This document shows, one piece after another, positions 61,191-64,000 of a DNA stretch of 64,000 nt; positions within the stretch are counted from its first letter, which is position 1; each line of letters opens with the position of its first letter. The stretch comes from Gibbula magus (Eukaryota > Mollusca > Gastropoda > Trochida > Trochidae): NCBI GenBank assembly GCA_936450465.1, contig OW388289.1, positions 74,946,593-75,010,592 of the forward strand. Reading direction: 5' to 3'. The position numbers and the translations under genes are program-made. Under the pieces are notes generated by a model, which searched no databases, was not told the DNA's origin, and saw only the letters and a list, made by a program, of their open reading frames with translations.

Positions 61191-64000
61191 GAGTAAAACT
61201 AATACATTGAATGGAACTTAAATATTTTGGTAGATATTATTTAAGTACATGTACCCTTTCAAATTGCCGTTGACCTTCTCGTTTCAGACCTTCTTTTCTG
61301 AAAACATTCTGTGTCATGTGATCCAGAAACCAAACTCCATCTCCTCATTCCAGCCCCTTCGTTATGCTCTCAGTAGGCGTTTGGCCTTTCAACTTCATTA
61401 AATAGGCATGTCCATGCTACTTACATGTAATTGAACTTTCCATCCTTTTCTCGGGAGGCAATGTTAATGTTGCTACTGCCATCCTCTGTTATTGTACATA
61501 CATATCCCCCAGTGTCAGTGAGGTATTGGAGCCAAGTGAAGCAATCTGATTCGATACAGCTTCACCTAATGGTTATCTGGTTAAACAGAGCCCTCGGATA
61601 ACTTGATAAACCCTAGCCATCAGCCAACTATCCCTTGGAGAGGACACTAGAGCTGGAGTACACATACTTCTTTATACTTGATAAGGTCAAGCGATATTGG
61701 TCTGGCCTCTCTTTCATGATCTGTTTCTCAAAATACATTTTAGTTTGTTTATTATTGTTCTTACTGTTTACAGAATATTCTAAGTTTTCATCTTGCCTTG
61801 TATTTGTACATGGTCCACCGCAGAATATTCTTATGTCAAAATGTTAGTTGAGGTCATTAATCTATATTGTCAGCACAACATTTACGAATTTGTCCTTATT
61901 CGTGTACTCGATGCTGCAGGAAGCACTATTCTATTACTGACCCTTTATTCAGATTAATCAGTTAAGTACATGTAGCACATTGCTTATACAATTTTTTTTG
62001 GTTTGATACGTGCCAATGTGCTGAATTAAGTTCAAATCATGTCATTTGACTTTAACATTCATCCCCAAATACAATTAATTGATGTCAATAACATCGAGCA
62101 ACGACCATATTAGACAAGCACAGAAGCTGAAATTGTCCCAATTACATGAATACTAGTTGTATGACCTACTAAAGACTGACACTCCAAAAATGTACTACTT
62201 GTTTCTTCATTTTCTGAGACAATATCGCTGACACTGTTTCCGAAATATAGATCAGGCTTAGCAGTTTCTGATGTAGGTGGGGTTCATTTGATGAAAGCAT
62301 TAAAGGTCACTTAAAGTGACATTCTAGGTACACAGACGTTAATTAAATCATAACATTCTACATAAGGTCACTTCTTTGAGGAGGATTGTTTAAGTGACCT
62401 ATAACCACCTTTGTAGTTTAATAATGTTCTAAAACTACATCTTACAAATAAATGTTGATGAATTCGATTGTTTAAACATCATTACGGGTAAAAATGAGTT
62501 ATAGACTTTGAGATAAGGGTTAATCTGCTTCTTCTGCAGAACCTGTATGAATGATATTACTAACTTTATTGTGTACAAGTCCAATTGCATCCCATTCCAT
62601 TAAAAAACATAATACATGATGCTTGCATGTTGATTTTCCGTTTTTATGTAGACAGTTACATTTTCTTTCTGTTGACATGTGACATTTTTTAAATTCTAAA
62701 TTATTTTTCGACATGACATGTAACAGGTTCCACAAATGTAGTGATAACATACTATAGTGATGACTTGAAATGAGTTGATATTGTTTACATCAATTAATGG
62801 AAAATATCTAAATCTATCAAAGATAAGGTTGTTGATGACTGCCAACTTCTGGTTTATCACAAGCAGTCCTTACTCCCTGTAACCTCAGATGTGCTGTTTT
62901 ATAAATGGACATTTATGTCTTTCAGACTTAATTTCCTACTTGGAGTAGAATAGCAGAACTATAGCCAGATGTATCGGTGGATCAGTTTTCCTCAATGGTC
63001 AACTGAATAAGATTAACGAAAATACTCTCCCTAGGTTCTGACAGTAAAACATGTCTTATATCTATATTAAGAAGATATGGGACAATGAAATAAAATATGT
63101 TAGAAATTCCCTTTTGTCAAAGAATCAAGTTTATTATGTCTTTAATGCACACATGAAAGAAAATTTGGGGGTTACTGAACAATTTAAAGAGTTATCAGCA
63201 ATAATAATAATACTCCCGTTACACTACTTTTAACCGATTTGGTCTACTTAAATATATTAATGAAGCATGCGCTTTCAGTGAATAAACTCAGAATCAGTTT
63301 AGATACATATTAATCACATACACGTATAGCAAGTTTATATTTTGAAAACCAATGACTGTTTTATGAAAAACACAATTCAATTAAGCACTTTTTGAAGAAA
63401 AATAATAATTTATATATTCGTGTTTCGCATATTCAACAGGATTTACACACATATTTTAGATATCATTAAAGTGTAATATGATGTGCGGAGTGGCATGAAC
63501 AAACACATTCAGTGATAATAAACGGCTACTAAACCTTTTTCATCATTTCAACCTCTTATTTTTAATTTACCTTCATAAACATAAACCCCTGACGTTACGG
63601 CAGTTTTGATCAATTTTAGTCCACATTTGACTACCTAGAGTGTAATCATTATTTAATAAACTATCAGTCTAAGAGTGCATAGAGAAAGAACAACTATCAG
63701 TTAATCATACAAGGAAATTCAAGGAAGTTTGAGATATTTATGTAAATTGGAATAACACTGACGAATATAGCTGATGGTAACGTCATGCAAGCTGTCGTAA
63801 AATGACGTTAATTTTAATTGATTTCCTTTATAGTATGTATAAGCCTCTACTTTCACATGTATAGTGATCGAAATGTTGTTAATTATATACATGTCTATTT
63901 TCTTGACTGTGCATGCAGCACAACTTATCAAGAAACAGTGGAGAGTGGAGAGCTCCTGATATGCTGCCTCACAGCGCAAGGCTCATCCCATCCTTAAGAG
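61191..64000 (+). repeat. Macrorepeat unit D, internally deleted, runs off the window
   Basis: D follows C head to tail. At about 62201-62206 the sequence jumps from the equivalent of B 40127 to B 44813, a loss of about 4.7 kb, with ACTTGT at both breakpoints. At about 63229 it jumps again by roughly 0.9 kb, losing the first of the two internal duplicates. The block around 63719-63979 matches 58265-58453 and 47339-47533. The right end is cut by the window. Confidence 0.9.

Overview
The window reads as AT-rich nuclear DNA of an animal, most likely a marine invertebrate and plausibly a mollusc. The reasons are long dinucleotide microsatellites, DIRS, Harbinger and hAT remnants, tRNA-like SINEs ending in an ATT tail, and a CCCCCGCCACGAAGTGG/CCGT-rich dispersed repeat of a kind I associate with molluscs. 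I find no intact host gene, no tRNA or rRNA gene and no CRISPR array. Nearly all long open frames are chance frames in repeats; the exceptions are decayed transposable-element coding regions. The taxonomic guess is inference.

Region 1 (1-16640). A diverged, gapped copy of a large repeat (1-2600) is followed by a graveyard of transposons, nearly all coding on the minus strand. These are a hAT/ZBED-type transposase C-terminus (3960-4440), a Tc1/mariner-like transposase piece (about 4930-5407), a DIRS-type retrotransposon with Gag, reverse transcriptase and RNase H remnants (5480-9270), and a relic of an uncharacterised multicopy invertebrate protein family (9790-10565). The DIRS relic is split by a 1145-bp Harbinger-like element (6200-7344). 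That element has clear terminal inverted repeats and encodes only a Myb/SANT-like DNA-binding protein. A three-copy 150-bp repeat, a SINE, a 560-bp element with ATCCCCCGCCA termini, and a second fragment of the large repeat (13590-15795) follow.

Region 2 (16640-25207). Copy A of the large (about 11 kb) non-coding repeat lies in inverted orientation. It carries a MITE with long inverted ends and a CpG-containing cluster of two TGACGTCA sites plus an X-box-like site.

Region 3 (25756-33759). This is the most striking object: an 8-kb foldback-like element. Its outer ends are 140-bp inverted repeats differing at only two positions. Inside, two arrays of a roughly 63-bp satellite face each other (about 5.1 kb and 2.4 kb) and meet at a small perfect hairpin near 31131. 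Each arm has its own higher-order repeat (1155 bp on the left, 356 bp on the right). A 16-bp perfect palindrome, ACAATCTGCAGATTGT, recurs near both ends.

Region 4 (33760-39105). Mostly unassigned sequence with a compound CA/TA/GA/CAGA microsatellite and a second SINE.

Region 5 (39106-64000). A head-to-tail tandem array of the large repeat, in the orientation opposite to copy A. Copy B is followed by copy C at 11102 bp and copy D at a further 10968 bp. D carries a 4.7-kb internal deletion and runs off the window. Together with copy A, this makes a large inverted arrangement around the foldback element.
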